Shown here piece after piece: positions 18,069 to 28,045 of a stretch of 64,000 nt of DNA. The DNA lies in the NCBI RefSeq assembly GCF_002157735.2, contig NZ_AP018689.1:2265619-2329618 (forward strand), given 5' to 3'. Position numbers and translations under genes: made by a program. The number at the start of each line of letters is the position of its first letter. The stretch's first letter is position 1. A model generated the notes under the pieces. The model did no database searches, was not told where the DNA came from, and was given only the letters and a program-made list of their open reading frames with translations. Origin of the DNA: Vibrio aphrogenes. GTDB taxonomy: Bacteria; Pseudomonadota; Gammaproteobacteria; Enterobacterales; Vibrionaceae.

Positions 18069-19280
18069 GTGATTGAACAAAGTTTAACGGGAAAAAAAAT
18101 TCTTTTAGGGATAAGTGGCGGCATTGCTGCATATAAATGTGCCGATTTAACCCGCCGCTTAATTGAACGTGGCGCACAAGTTCAAGTGGTCATGACGCCC
18201 GCGGCGAAAGAATTTATCACCCCTCTCACCATGCAAGCCGTTTCCGGGAACCCGGTTTCTGATAGCCTTCTCGATTCTTCAGCAGAAGCGTCGATGGGGC
18301 ATATTGAGTTAGCTAAATGGGCCGATTTAATTCTCTTAGCTCCGGCCACTGCAGATTTAATCGCTCGGATAAAAGCGGGCATGGGTAATGACTTATTAAG
18401 CACCTTAATTCTAGCATCTGACGCGCCGGTTGCCGTTGCCCCTGCAATGAATCAACAGATGTACAGCAACCTAGCCACTCAAGAAAATATTTCAGTCTTA
18501 AAAGAGCGTGGCATGATGATTTGGGGGCCGGCTGCTGGTCAACAAGCTTGTGGCGATGTCGGTTATGGCCGCATGCTTGAACCCATGGAATTAGTGGCCC
18601 ATTGCGAAGCATTTTTTGGCCCGAAACCATTACAAGGGCTTAGTGTTGCGATTACTGCCGGCCCAACTCGCGAAGCCATTGATCCCGTTCGCTACATCTC
18701 TAACCATAGCTCAGGAAAAATGGGATTTGCCATTGCCGAAGCAGCCGCTAACTTGGGAGCCAATGTCACCTTAATCAGTGGCCCTGTCAGCCTTGCGACT
18801 CCAACGCAGGTCACTCGCATAGACGTTGAAAGTGCCGAGCAAATGCATCAAGTGGTAATGGCTCAAGCTCCTCATCATCACATTTTTATTAGTTGCGCTG
18901 CCGTCGCCGATTATCGTCCTGCTCAGATTGCCGAGCAAAAAATCAAAAAAACGGCGGATAATGAGCACATGCAAATTAATATGGTTAAAAATCCCGATAT
19001 TGTGGCCTCGGTTGCAGCACTAACTCAACAACGCCCTTTTACCGTTGGCTTTGCCGCTGAAACACAAGATGTGGAACGTTATGCTCGTGATAAATTGGCG
19101 AAGAAAAACTTAGATCTGATTTGTGCTAACGATGTTTCGGTAGCTGGTTTAGGCTTTAATAGCAATGACAACGCCCTGCATTTATACTGGCAAGACGGTG
19201 AGCAAGCACTCGCTACGGCAAGCAAACAACAGTTAGCTAAACAACTGTTATTGATCGTTGCAGAGCAATATCAAAAATAA
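18069..19280 (+). CDS. coaBC: Bifunctional phosphopantothenoylcysteine decarboxylase/phosphopantothenate-cysteine ligase
   Basis: The fused 403-residue enzyme performs two steps of CoA synthesis. The CoaC part (1-185) has the flavin-binding start [11 protein letters not shown], the catalytic histidine in GHIEL (78) and cysteine 161 in [11 protein letters not shown]. The CoaB part begins near 190 with [20 protein letters not shown] and contains NHSSGKMG. The start is a GTG. The order coaBC-dut-slmA on one strand is the usual one in gammaproteobacteria. Confidence 0.96.
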   Translation: MIEQSLTGKKILLGISGGIAAYKCADLTRRLIERGAQVQVVMTPAAKEFITPLTMQAVSGNPVSDSLLDSSAEASMGHIELAKWADLILLAPATADLIARIKAGMGNDLLSTLILASDAPVAVAPAMNQQMYSNLATQENISVLKERGMMIWGPAAGQQACGDVGYGRMLEPMELVAHCEAFFGPKPLQGLSVAITAGPTREAIDPVRYISNHSSGKMGFAIAEAAANLGANVTLISGPVSLATPTQVTRIDVESAEQMHQVVMAQAPHHHIFISCAAVADYRPAQIAEQKIKKTADNEHMQINMVKNPDIVASVAALTQQRPFTVGFAAETQDVERYARDKLAKKNLDLICANDVSVAGLGFNSNDNALHLYWQDGEQALATASKQQLAKQLLLIVAEQYQK

Positions 19281-19365
19281 TCAAGCTATAACCAAATTAT
19301 TAATCGATAGCTAAATAATTAATCCATCCCAAATCGTTAACTAACAAAAGAAAGAAGCCCAATTC

Positions 19366-19824
19366 ATGACTAAGAAAATTGACGTAAAAATTCTCGATAG
19401 CCGTATAGGTAATCAATTTCCTTTACCCGCTTATGCAACCGAAGGCTCAGCGGGCTTAGATTTACGTGCTTGCCTTGATCAAGACTTATCGATTGAACCG
19501 GGACAAACCCACCTAATTCCAACCGGTCTTGCGATCCATATTGCCGATCCTGGCCTCGCAGCGACCATTTTGCCTCGCTCGGGTTTAGGTCATAAGCATG
19601 GCATCGTATTAGGTAATTTAGTGGGGTTGATTGATTCTGATTACCAAGGGCCGTTGATGGTATCCATCTGGAACCGTGGACAGGAAACTTTTACTATTGA
19701 ACCGGGCGATCGTATTGCACAACTGGTCTTTGTTCCGATTGTCCAAGCGGAATTTAACGTCGTAGAAGACTTTGATGCAACAGAGCGTGGTGAAGGTGGA
19801 TTTGGGCACTCAGGGAAAAAATAA
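19366..19824 (+). CDS. dut: Deoxyuridine 5'-triphosphate nucleotidohydrolase
   Basis: dUTPase hydrolyses dUTP to dUMP and pyrophosphate, which keeps uracil out of DNA. The 152-residue protein contains the family motifs in order: [33 protein letters not shown] and the C-terminal [10 protein letters not shown] loop that closes over the active site. It forms trimers in known relatives. An 85-bp gap follows coaBC. Repeat module C begins 5 bp after its stop. Confidence 0.97.
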   Translation: MTKKIDVKILDSRIGNQFPLPAYATEGSAGLDLRACLDQDLSIEPGQTHLIPTGLAIHIADPGLAATILPRSGLGHKHGIVLGNLVGLIDSDYQGPLMVSIWNRGQETFTIEPGDRIAQLVFVPIVQAEFNVVEDFDATERGEGGFGHSGKK

Positions 19825-19828
19825 AGAC

Positions 19829-20028
19829 GTTCCTAGTTTCCTAGTCCCTGGTTCCTAGGAAAAGAGATGGAGCGAGAGCCGAGAACGCTTCGCTTCGAGT
19901 TGCGAGAAAAAGCTTTGCCTCGCTTCTCGCATCACGGAACTCGAGCCAATTGTTTTCGCTTTTTCGGCTCCCGAGCGCAGCGTCCCCGTAACTCGCAACC
20001 AGGAACCAGGAACCAGGAACCAGGAACC
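19829..20028. repeat. Heptamer-ended intergenic module C (dut-slmA)
   Basis: The left arm 19829-19864 reads as TTCCTAG, TTTCCTAG, TCCCTGG and TTCCTAGGAAAAG. The right arm 20001-20028 is four perfect copies of AGGAACC. The interior carries the GC-rich words GAGAGCCGAGAACGC, CGCTTCGCTTCGAG and TTCGGCTCCCGAGCGCAGCG. It lies between cotranscribed dut and slmA and has no gene. Confidence 0.88.
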
Positions 20029-20106
20029 AAATTTACATCAAAACTGAAAACAATAATCAGCATAAAATAAACCTATTATTGATAACGCTTCAAACAAGGA
20101 AAAACC

Positions 20107-20697
20107 ATGGCTGGGCCCAAAAAACATAATCGTCGTGAAGAAATTCTCCAAGCTTTAGCGCAAATGTTAGAATCCACCGATGGAGCCTCTCGCATTACCA
20201 CCGCCAAACTAGCCAAGCAGGTCGGAGTATCAGAAGCGGCGCTTTATCGTCACTTCCCAAGCAAAGCCCGTATGTTTGAAGGTTTGATCGAGTTTATTGA
20301 AGATGCCTTGTTATCACGTATTAATCGGATTTTAACGGAAGAAAAAGACACCTTGAATCGCATTCGCTTAGTTCTACAATTATTATTAGCCTTTGCTGAG
20401 CGTAACCCAGGGCTATCACGTATTATGTCAGGCCATGCGTTAATGTTTGAAAATGAACGCTTACGTAGCCGAATTAATCAATTATTTGATCGCATTGAAA
20501 CCCAGCTACGTCAAATATTACGCGAGCGCCAAATTCGAGAAGGCAAGAGTTTTTCCGTTGATGAATCCATTTTAGCCGCCCAATTACTCGGACAAGTTGA
20601 AGGCAGTTTGAACCGTTTTGTACGTTCAGATTTTAAATACCAACCGACCGCTAACTTTGAGCAATACTGGGCGCTCTTAAAAGCACAAATGGTTTAA
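20107..20697 (+). CDS. slmA: Nucleoid occlusion factor SlmA
   Basis: SlmA is a TetR-family DNA-binding protein that prevents FtsZ ring formation over the chromosome. The 196-residue protein begins [17 protein letters not shown] and has a helix-turn-helix near residues 38-60 ([20 protein letters not shown]). Length matches E. coli SlmA. AAGGAAAAACC precedes the ATG. The gene follows dut through repeat module C, so its transcription from the coaBC promoter may be altered. Confidence 0.96.
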   Translation: MAGPKKHNRREEILQALAQMLESTDGASRITTAKLAKQVGVSEAALYRHFPSKARMFEGLIEFIEDALLSRINRILTEEKDTLNRIRLVLQLLLAFAERNPGLSRIMSGHALMFENERLRSRINQLFDRIETQLRQILRERQIREGKSFSVDESILAAQLLGQVEGSLNRFVRSDFKYQPTANFEQYWALLKAQMV

Positions 20698-20791
20698 GTT
20701 ATCTCAATCACATTAATGAGCTGCCAGCAAACTAAACGAGCTCAAACTTAGCCTTTAATTTTAGAACCTTTGATACATTTAGAGAGAAAAG

Positions 20792-21766
20792 ATGACCAAA
20801 AATACGCCCCCACAGAAAGAGGAATCTCTCGTTAATTTTATCCCACCACAATTTTCAATGAGCTTACTTCACCCTAAATATTGGGGAGTATGGTTGGGAT
20901 TTGGATTTATTGCCTTATTGGTGAACGTATTGCCGTATCGCGTTTTATATTGGCTCGGAAGAGGCCTTGGATACCTCTCCATGTTTGTGGTGAAAAATCG
21001 CGTAAAAGTGGCGCAGCGGAACTTAGATTTATGTTTTCCAGAGATCAGCCAAACACGCCGTGATTATGTAGTAAAAGAAAACTTCAAAAATACCGGATTT
21101 GCGATTTTTGAAAGTGCCATCGCTTGGTTTTGGCCAGATTGGCGCTTAAAAAAACGAGTCGGTTACTACCATGTTGACCGCTTAACCAAATTTGAAGAAG
21201 AAGGTCGAGGCACTTTAATTTGTGGTGTGCATGCCCTTAATGTGGAATTGACCGCTCGCTGTTGTGCGTTATTTTCGCCCGGTTATGGCGTCTATCGTCC
21301 ACACAATAACCCAGCTTATAACTTTATTCAGCATTGGGGACGTACCCGTAATGGTAACATCATGGTTGACCGCAAAGATGTCAAAGGCATGCTAAAAGTA
21401 CTCCGCAAAGGTAAAAAACTGTTCTACTTACCCGATCACGATTATGGAGCTAAACACGCCGCCTTTGTGCCGTTATTTGCCGTACCTAATGCTTGTACTA
21501 CGACCGGAACCAGTATCTTAGTTGATGCCAGCCAATGTGCGATCTTACCGGTTTCTTGTTTCCGTGTTGGTTTCCATTATGACTTCCGCATTGAACAAGA
21601 TATCAGTGAAAACTTCCCTCATCGCGACCCAGAGGCAGCGGCCCGTTATATTAATAAAATGGTTGAGAAGCTTATTTTACGTGGTGGTGATCAATGGATG
21701 TGGTTGCATAAACGCTTTAAAACTATGCCAGATGGTAAGAATAAAGGGATTAGGTATAGGGATTAA
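20792..21766 (+). CDS. Lipid A late acyltransferase, LpxL/LpxM family
   Basis: The 324-residue membrane-associated enzyme has one N-terminal hydrophobic segment (residues 31-52) and the acyltransferase catalytic motif HALNVE (HxxxxE) near residue 149. HxxxxE is the LpxL-type form. Further conserved segments are YRPHNNPAYN, KLFYLPDHDYG and QWMWLHKRFK. It transfers a secondary acyl chain from acyl-ACP to lipid A at the inner face of the inner membrane. Its position next to slmA matches the V. cholerae LpxL-type gene as I recall it, but chain specificity cannot be read. Confidence 0.87.
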   Translation: MTKNTPPQKEESLVNFIPPQFSMSLLHPKYWGVWLGFGFIALLVNVLPYRVLYWLGRGLGYLSMFVVKNRVKVAQRNLDLCFPEISQTRRDYVVKENFKNTGFAIFESAIAWFWPDWRLKKRVGYYHVDRLTKFEEEGRGTLICGVHALNVELTARCCALFSPGYGVYRPHNNPAYNFIQHWGRTRNGNIMVDRKDVKGMLKVLRKGKKLFYLPDHDYGAKHAAFVPLFAVPNACTTTGTSILVDASQCAILPVSCFRVGFHYDFRIEQDISENFPHRDPEAAARYINKMVEKLILRGGDQWMWLHKRFKTMPDGKNKGIRYRD

Positions 21767-21770
21767 AAGA

Positions 21771-21916
21771 AGTTCCTAGTTGCTAGTACCTAGATTCGCT
21801 ACGCTTCTAGAAAGAGCAAAAGATTGCTCCGTGTTGCGAGAAAAGCCTTTCCACACTGCTCGCAACTCATACCTAGGAACCAGGAACCAGGAACCAGGAA
21901 CCAGGAACCAGGAACA
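21771..21916. repeat. Heptamer-ended intergenic module D (lpxL-type gene to recG)
   Basis: The left arm (21771-21793) reads AGTTCCTAGTTGCTAGTACC and starts 5 bp after the acyltransferase stop. The right arm (21869-21916) holds five perfect AGGAACC units from 21875 plus a partial one. The interior carries GCTCCGTGTTGCGAGAAAAG, a word also found in the block after the NCS2 permease. The module ends 24 bp before recG. Confidence 0.88.
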
Positions 21917-21939
21917 TTAAACCAAAACCGAGAACCAAC

Positions 21940-24021
21940 ATGCAACCACAACTCCTCTCCGCTGTTCCTCTTACCTCGCTGTCTGGCGTGGGTGCCAAAG
22001 TGGCCGAAAAACTGGCGAAGATTGGCTTAAATTCGGTTCAAGACCTGCTGTTTCACTTACCGTTGCGCTATGAAGATCGTACGCGTATTTATCCTATTGC
22101 TAAATTACACGCTGGATTATTTGTCGCAATCCAAGGCCGAGTCATGAGTTGTGACACCCATTTTGGTCGCAAGAAAATGCTGACCGTGAAAGTGAGCGAT
22201 GGTAATGGCACCCTCACTTTACGCTTTTTTAATTTCAATGCGGGTATGAAAAATAGCTTTGCAGAAGGCCGTCCATTATACGCGTATGGTGAAATCAAAC
22301 GAGGTAACATGGGGCTGGAAATTATGCACCCTGACTATCACTTTTTAGCTGGTCAAGATACGCCCCCCTTAGAGCAAAGCTTAACGCCCATTTACCCAAC
22401 CACAGAAGGCTTACGCCAAAACACCTTAAAAAATCTAACCGATCAAGCACTCGAATTATTAGACAGTGCCGCCGTCAGTGAATTACTGCCAAACGGCTTA
22501 TACGACCATCAAATCACGCTCAATCAAGCTTTGCATATCATTCATCGCCCGTCACCAGAGATCGATCTGCAACAGTTTGAGCTCGGCAAACATCCGGCGC
22601 AGCGTCGCTTGATCATTGAAGAGTTGTTGGCGCAAAATCTATCCATGTTAGATGTACGTAGCCAAGGCCAACAAGACGCATCATTGCCGCTGCCTTGCCA
22701 AGGTACGCTCAAACACCAGCTCCTTTCAAGCTTACCCTTTTCGCCAACTAACGCCCAAGCGCGAGTCGTGCAAGAGATTGAAGCCGATTTACGTCAATCT
22801 CACCCGATGATGCGCTTGGTACAAGGTGATGTGGGCTCAGGTAAAACCTTAGTCGCCGTATTAGCCGCCACTCATGCCTTAGAGCAAGGTTATCAAGTGG
22901 CCTTGATGGCACCAACTGAGTTGTTGGCAGAACAACATGCCCTCAATTTTGCTCAATGGTTAGAGCCTCTCGGCATCCCTGTCGGCTGGCTGGCGGGCAA
23001 GTTGACAGGTAAAGCGAAACAAGCCCAATTAGAGCGTATTGCCTCAGGTGAAGCCAAAATGGTGGTCGGCACCCATGCGTTGTTTCAAGAACATGTTGAA
23101 TTTCATCACCTTGCGTTAGTGATTATTGATGAACAACATCGATTTGGTGTCCACCAGCGCTTAGAACTGCGTGAAAAAGGCAAAAAACAAGGCACTTATC
23201 CTCATCAATTGATCATGACCGCCACGCCAATTCCTCGCACTTTAGCGATGACCGCTTATGCCGATTTGGAAACTTCAATCATAGACGAGTTACCACCCGG
23301 TCGTACGCCGATTCAAACCGTGGCGATTGCCGATACTCGCCGCAAAGATATCATTGAACGTGTACGAGTCGCTTGCGCTCAAGAAGGTAAGCAAGCTTAT
23401 TGGGTATGCACCTTAATTGATGAATCTGAAGCGTTAGAAGCTCAAGCCGCTGCCGATACCGCCGAAGAACTGCAACGGCAACTGCCTGAACTCAATATTG
23501 GCTTAGTACATGGCCGTATGAAGCCCGCCGAAAAACAGCAAGTCATGCAGCAATTTAAATCCGGTGAATTGCATTTATTGGTCGCCACCACGGTTATTGA
23601 AGTGGGCGTCGATGTGCCTAATGCCAGCTTGATGATCATCGAAAACCCAGAACGCTTAGGTCTAGCACAGTTACACCAATTGCGAGGTCGCGTAGGTCGT
23701 GGCTCGGTGGCCAGTCACTGTGTGTTGCTGTATCACGCGCCGTTATCAAAGACCGCTCAAAAGCGACTTGGGGTACTGCGTGAAAGTAATGATGGCTTTG
23801 TGATTGCCCAAAAAGATCTTGAGATTCGTGGTCCCGGGGAAGTGCTCGGCACCAAACAAACGGGTCTGGCAGACTTTAAGATCGCCGATCTGTTGCGTGA
23901 TCAATATTTGATCCCAGAAGTACAACGCATTGCTCGTCATCTTCATCAACAGTACCCGCAGCATGCGAGAGCTATTATCGAGCGTTGGTTAGGTGATAGA
24001 AGCGGTTATGTGAAAGCCTAA
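21940..24021 (+). CDS. recG: ATP-dependent DNA helicase RecG
   Basis: RecG remodels stalled forks and branch-migrates Holliday junctions. The 693-residue protein has the N-terminal wedge OB-fold (about 50-155), then superfamily 2 motor domains with GDVGSGKT (motif I), the motif II segment IIDEQHRFG, TATPIPRT (motif III) and a C-terminal helicase half with QLRGRVGRG. Length matches E. coli. In many gammaproteobacteria recG follows spoT-trmH; here it follows the lpxL-type gene. Only a weak ribosome site is seen before the ATG. Confidence 0.97.
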   Translation: MQPQLLSAVPLTSLSGVGAKVAEKLAKIGLNSVQDLLFHLPLRYEDRTRIYPIAKLHAGLFVAIQGRVMSCDTHFGRKKMLTVKVSDGNGTLTLRFFNFNAGMKNSFAEGRPLYAYGEIKRGNMGLEIMHPDYHFLAGQDTPPLEQSLTPIYPTTEGLRQNTLKNLTDQALELLDSAAVSELLPNGLYDHQITLNQALHIIHRPSPEIDLQQFELGKHPAQRRLIIEELLAQNLSMLDVRSQGQQDASLPLPCQGTLKHQLLSSLPFSPTNAQARVVQEIEADLRQSHPMMRLVQGDVGSGKTLVAVLAATHALEQGYQVALMAPTELLAEQHALNFAQWLEPLGIPVGWLAGKLTGKAKQAQLERIASGEAKMVVGTHALFQEHVEFHHLALVIIDEQHRFGVHQRLELREKGKKQGTYPHQLIMTATPIPRTLAMTAYADLETSIIDELPPGRTPIQTVAIADTRRKDIIERVRVACAQEGKQAYWVCTLIDESEALEAQAAADTAEELQRQLPELNIGLVHGRMKPAEKQQVMQQFKSGELHLLVATTVIEVGVDVPNASLMIIENPERLGLAQLHQLRGRVGRGSVASHCVLLYHAPLSKTAQKRLGVLRESNDGFVIAQKDLEIRGPGEVLGTKQTGLADFKIADLLRDQYLIPEVQRIARHLHQQYPQHARAIIERWLGDRSGYVKA

Positions 24022-24200
24022 TAAAGCAAAAGAGTGTCGCGAGAGCCGAGGGCGCTTCGCTTCGAGTCACGAGCAAGAGCAAGAGCAAGAGCAAGAGCAA
24101 AAGAATCGCGGTTAAGAAGGTTAAATAGAAATTACGGAAGGAGATCCTGAACTACGCTCCTTCGTCACTATTCAGGATGACGGATTGTTACTAACCCCCC
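24022..24200. repeat. GC-rich repeat words, hexamer run and hairpin after recG
   Basis: Directly after recG come GAGAGCCGAGGGCGC and CGCTTCGCTTCGAGTC, then five copies of GAGCAA (24071-24100), then a hairpin with arms ATCCTGAA (24144-24151) and TTCAGGAT (24171-24178). The hairpin is the fourth copy of the one seen in module A and in the 244-bp duplication. It might serve as the recG terminator, but no clear T tract follows. Confidence 0.8.
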
Positions 24201-24895
24201 TTCTTGTCAGCTCCCGAGCGCAGCGTCCTCACATCTCGGCTCACTTGGCCTTACCTTCCACACGACCCGAAACACACCACTCGAACTAATCCATTCTTTT
24301 CGACTCCCGAGCGCAGCGTCCCCCGCATCTCGGCTCACTTGCCCTTACCTTCCACACAACCCGAAACACACAACTCGCACTAACCCATTCTTTTCGGCTC
24401 TCGAGCGCAGCATCCCCGCATCTCGGCTCACTTGCCCTTACCTTCTACACGGCCCGAAACTCACCACTCGCACTAATCCATTCTTTGCGGCTCCCGAGCA
24501 TAGCGTTCCCGCATCTCGGCTCACTTGCCCTTACCTTCCACACTTCCCGAAACAAGCCCTCGTACTAACCCATTCTTTTCGGCTCTCGAGCGCAGCGTCC
24601 TCACATCTCGGCTCACTTGCCCTTACCTTCAACACTCCCCGAAACAAGCCACTCGCACTAACCCATTATTGTCGGCTCTCAAGCGCAGCGTCCTCACATC
24701 TCGGCTCACTTGTCCTTACCTTCCACACAATCCGAAACACCCCACTCGTACTAATCCATTCTTTTCGACTCCCGAGCATAGCGTCCCCGCATCTCGGCTC
24801 ACTTGCCCTTACCTTCCACACAACCCGAAACACACCACTCGCACTAATCCCTTCTTTTCGGCTCTCGAGCATAGCGTCCCCGCATCTCGGATTTT
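24201..24895. repeat. 93-bp tandem array, about 7.5 copies
   Basis: The word CTC(C/T)CGAGC(G/A) recurs at 24211, 24304, 24398, 24491, 24583, 24676 (variant), 24769 and 24862, with spacings of 92-94 bp. Each unit runs GGCTC(C/T)CGAGCGCAGCG, TCTCGGCTCACTTGCCC, TTACCTTCCACAC, CCGAAACA, ACTCGCACTAA, CCATTCTTTT. The copies differ by scattered substitutions. The unit is a multiple of 3, so open frames persist through it without being genes. Bases 24896-24990 are the AT-rich promoter region of the NCS2 permease. Confidence 0.95.
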
Positions 24896-24990
24896 TACAA
24901 GCGCAATCGTTTGCTTTTTATGTTTAAATTCCTATAATAATCGCCTAATTTACTGACCTATTAGTCAATATTGACGCTAAAAGGAAGATT

Positions 24991-26355
24991 ATGACCGCCC
25001 CACAAACGCCTCGTCCGACTGAATTGGTTTACCAACTCAACGACCGTCCACCCTTACCGCAAACTATTTTTGCAGCAATACAACATTTATTAGCGATGTT
25101 TGTGGCCGTCATTACCCCTTCTTTAATTATCTGCCAATCCTTAGGGGTACCCGCAGAGCAAACCAACACCATCATTAGTATGTCCTTGTTTGCCTCCGGT
25201 ATTTGTTCATTTATTCAGATCAGAACCATTGGCCCGATTGGATCAGGATTACTGTCTATTCAAGGCACTAGCTTTAATTTCTTAGGACCAATCATCGGCG
25301 CAGGTTTATCACTCAAGGCCGGCGGCGCTTCTATTGAAACCATCATGGCTGCGATTTTTGGTACGATCCTAGTCGCTTCAAGCGCAGAAATTTTACTGTC
25401 ACGCGTCCTGCAATACGCCCAAAAAATCATTACCCCTTTAGTCTCAGGCATTGTCGTAACTTTAATCGGGTTAACCCTAATTCAAATTGGTTTGATTTCC
25501 ATTGGTGGCGGTTATGGTGCGATGGAAAATAATACCTTTGGCAGTTTAGATAATCTGGCTTTAGCCGGTATTGTACTTGGCCTTATCGTGATACTTAACC
25601 GCGCCAAAAATCCTTATTTACGCGTCTCTTCTATTGTGATTGCGATGTTAGTTGGCTGTATTGCCGCCTACTTTATGGGGATGTTGGATTTATCAAAAAC
25701 ACCCGATAGTGATTTGATTGCCTTACCGATCCCAATGCAATTTGGACTTGGCTTTGATTGGGCTTTATTTATTCCGTTAGTGCTGATTTTCTTAATTACG
25801 GCATTAGAAGCCATTGGCGATATTACAGCGACTTCAGAAGTATCAGGAGAGCCGGTTGATGGCCCTATCTACTTAAAACGCATTAAAGGTGGGGTATTAG
25901 CCGATGGTTTAAACTCCGCTATCGCCGCGGTGTTCAACAGCTTTCCAAACTCTACCTTTAGCCAAAATAACGGCATCATTATGCTCACAGGGGTCGCGAG
26001 TCGATATGTCGGTTACTTTATTTCGGCTATGCTGATTCTCTTAGGTTTATTTCCGGGGGTAGCTGGATTTGTGCAGTTAATACCAGAGCCAGTATTAGGC
26101 GGAGCAACCATCGTGATGTTCGGCACCATTGCTGCTGCTGGGGTACGTATTATTTCGCGAGTAGAGCTAGATCGTCGCGCCATTTTAATCATGGCATTGT
26201 CTTTTTCTATGGGCCTTGGCATTGCGCAAAAACCTGAAATTCTGCAATTTATGCCTGAATTTATTAAGAGCATTTTCTCTTATGGCGTGGCCGCCGGTGG
26301 GATCACTGCGATTGTACTCAGTATCGTACTGCCGGCGAGTAAGGAAGATAAATAG
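24991..26355 (+). CDS. NCS2-family xanthine/uracil:cation symporter
   Basis: The 454-residue inner-membrane protein has about 12-14 hydrophobic segments and the nucleobase transporter signatures [10 protein letters not shown] near residue 90, [13 protein letters not shown] near 280 and [20 protein letters not shown] near 320. The last corresponds to the NCS2 motif with QNNG. It should import xanthine or uracil with protons or sodium. It resembles the XanP/XanQ branch more than UraA, but the substrate is not certain. The ribosome site AGGAAG is well placed. Repeat blocks flank it on both sides. Confidence 0.88.
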   Translation: MTAPQTPRPTELVYQLNDRPPLPQTIFAAIQHLLAMFVAVITPSLIICQSLGVPAEQTNTIISMSLFASGICSFIQIRTIGPIGSGLLSIQGTSFNFLGPIIGAGLSLKAGGASIETIMAAIFGTILVASSAEILLSRVLQYAQKIITPLVSGIVVTLIGLTLIQIGLISIGGGYGAMENNTFGSLDNLALAGIVLGLIVILNRAKNPYLRVSSIVIAMLVGCIAAYFMGMLDLSKTPDSDLIALPIPMQFGLGFDWALFIPLVLIFLITALEAIGDITATSEVSGEPVDGPIYLKRIKGGVLADGLNSAIAAVFNSFPNSTFSQNNGIIMLTGVASRYVGYFISAMLILLGLFPGVAGFVQLIPEPVLGGATIVMFGTIAAAGVRIISRVELDRRAILIMALSFSMGLGIAQKPEILQFMPEFIKSIFSYGVAAGGITAIVLSIVLPASKEDK

Positions 26356-26356
26356 A

Positions 26357-26585
26357 GGTTACGAGAGCCGAGTACGCTTCGCTCCGTGTTGCGAGAAAAA
26401 GCTTTTCCACGCTTCTCGCATCACGAAACCGATCTTTCGCTTTTCGGCTCTCGAGCGCAGCGTCCTCGCATCTCGGCTCTGCAACTCTTACCTTCGACAC
26501 AACACCAAATACGTCACTCACAACAATCCGTTCTTTGCGCCGTATTTTCGGCTCTCGAGCGCAGCGTCCCCGTAACTCGGCTCTA
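26357..26585. repeat. GC-rich repeat block between the NCS2 permease and envZ
   Basis: Two copies of TTCGGCTCTCGAGCGCAGCG occur (near 26443 and 26548), each followed by a TC(G/A)CATCTCGG- or GTAACTCGG-like tail. The block begins with GAGAGCCGAGTACGC and TTGCGAGAAAAAGC. It lies between convergent genes and holds no gene; the last bases overlap the envZ end region. Confidence 0.85.
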
Positions 26586-26602
26586 CAGCTCTTCCGCTCG
26601 CT

Positions 26603-27931
26603 TTAGCCTTTTTTCTTCTTCACGGTCGGAAAGCTAATCTGAACTTTTAGCCCACCTTCACTGCGGTTTGTCACTAAAATCGCTCCTTGATGCTGGCTGA
26701 CGATCCGTTTCACAATCGCTAACCCTAATCCAGCACCTTCACTACTACCACGAGCCGCATCGCCTCGGGTGAACGGTTCAAACAGCGACTCTAATTTGCT
26801 CTTATCAATCCCAGGGCCATTATCTTCGACCGTTACCCACACCAGCTTGTTATCGGCGGTCATGCCCGTTGAGACTTTGATCCACCCTCCGCCATAACGA
26901 ATCGCGTTAACAATCAAGTTCGACACTACCCGTTTCATCGCGACCGCTTCACCTAAAGCATGACGAATATTCTTTTCAACTTGCAACTCAAATGAGGTAC
27001 TGTGTTTGTCTTGCTCAGCTCCCACTACATCCGACACGATCTGGTTTAAATCAATCGCTTGATGCTCACTAATTTGAGCCGGTTTTAAATAATCCATAAA
27101 TTGACTGATGATTTCGTTACACTCTTCAGTGTCTTTAATCATGCTTTCTGCCAAGTAGTCATCTTGTGGAGACATCATCTCTGTCGCCAATCGAATACGA
27201 GTTAATGGCGTGCGTAAATCATGGCTAATACCCGACATCAATAACGCTCGGTCTTCCTCTAACGCCTGAATGCCTTTCGACATTTGGTTGAAAGCTTTGG
27301 TCACCGCCAAAATTTCTGTCGAGCCTTTTTCCGGTACCGGTTCAGGGATTTCGCCTTTACCGACTTTTTTAGCCGCCGCTTCTAACGCCACCAATGGTCG
27401 ATTTTGCAAACGAATAAAGAACCACATCCCAGCAATCAACATGAGAACAATCAATAAACTGTTTCTAAATAATGGCGCAAAGTCTCTTTCGGTGAGCTCA
27501 GTTAATGGAATGCGAATTAAGCGATTCGGTAAATCATCAATTTTTAGCCATAGAACATAACTATCACTGCCAAGGATCAATCGGACCTCAGTTGGCGAGC
27601 CCACTTGTTCGCCCATTTCTTCACTTAAAAACTCAATCATTGAAGCTTGATAAAACTCTTGCGCTTCAGGGCTATTATCGGGGTAAATCGACACCCCCAA
27701 TTCTGCTAATAATTCCCGTCGAAAAGGTCGCTCACTCACATCAGTGTTTTTCATTTTATCTTCTTCATCCAGCATCACTCGGACTTCATGCGATAAAATA
27801 CGGTTAAACTGCTTCAAGCTCGGCAATAACGCATAATTAAACACGATCAAATAAGACAAAACCTGACTGGCGATTAACAGCAGTACTAAGAAGAAAACCG
27901 TTTGTGTGCGAGAACTACGAAAACGAAGCAT
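26603..27931 (-). CDS. envZ: Osmosensor histidine kinase EnvZ
   Basis: EnvZ senses osmolarity and phosphorylates OmpR. The 442-residue protein has a first membrane segment (13-34), a periplasmic part, a second membrane segment (158-175), a HAMP domain, the phospho-acceptor site [10 protein letters not shown] (His237), an N box with [10 protein letters not shown], and G boxes DNGPGID and GAGLGLAIV. It follows ompR by 114 bp. In E. coli the two genes overlap, so this gap is unusual and it contains a terminator-like hairpin. Confidence 0.96.
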   Translation of the reverse strand: MLRFRSSRTQTVFFLVLLLIASQVLSYLIVFNYALLPSLKQFNRILSHEVRVMLDEEDKMKNTDVSERPFRRELLAELGVSIYPDNSPEAQEFYQASMIEFLSEEMGEQVGSPTEVRLILGSDSYVLWLKIDDLPNRLIRIPLTELTERDFAPLFRNSLLIVLMLIAGMWFFIRLQNRPLVALEAAAKKVGKGEIPEPVPEKGSTEILAVTKAFNQMSKGIQALEEDRALLMSGISHDLRTPLTRIRLATEMMSPQDDYLAESMIKDTEECNEIISQFMDYLKPAQISEHQAIDLNQIVSDVVGAEQDKHSTSFELQVEKNIRHALGEAVAMKRVVSNLIVNAIRYGGGWIKVSTGMTADNKLVWVTVEDNGPGIDKSKLESLFEPFTRGDAARGSSEGAGLGLAIVKRIVSQHQGAILVTNRSEGGLKVQISFPTVKKKKG

Positions 27932-27981
27932 GGGCGATCCCGTTGATTAATACGATTAAGGAAGAGGTTATACCAAAAAAT

Positions 27982-28012
27982 AAAAGCGCATGCGGTTAGG
28001 CTCTGCGCTTTT
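27982..28012 (-). terminator. Terminator-like hairpin between ompR and envZ
   Basis: The arms AAAAGCGCA (27982-27990) and TGCGCTTTT (28004-28012) can pair, with a 13-base loop. On the minus strand the 3' arm ends in a T-rich stretch. It could attenuate transcription into envZ. The neighbouring words CGAGTTACGAGCAACGAG resemble the GC-rich repeat family. Confidence 0.45.
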
Positions 28013-28045
28013 TCGAGTTACGAGCAACGAGATTCTAGCCTCGTA

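Noticed and set aside
24201..24895. CRISPR array
   Set aside because: The period is regular, but the whole 93-bp unit is conserved with no unique spacers, and no cas genes are nearby.
24525..24956. Open frame of 143 codons through the 93-bp array
   Set aside because: The unit length is a multiple of three, so the frame stays open by repetition. It has no ribosome site, no domain and an unusual composition.
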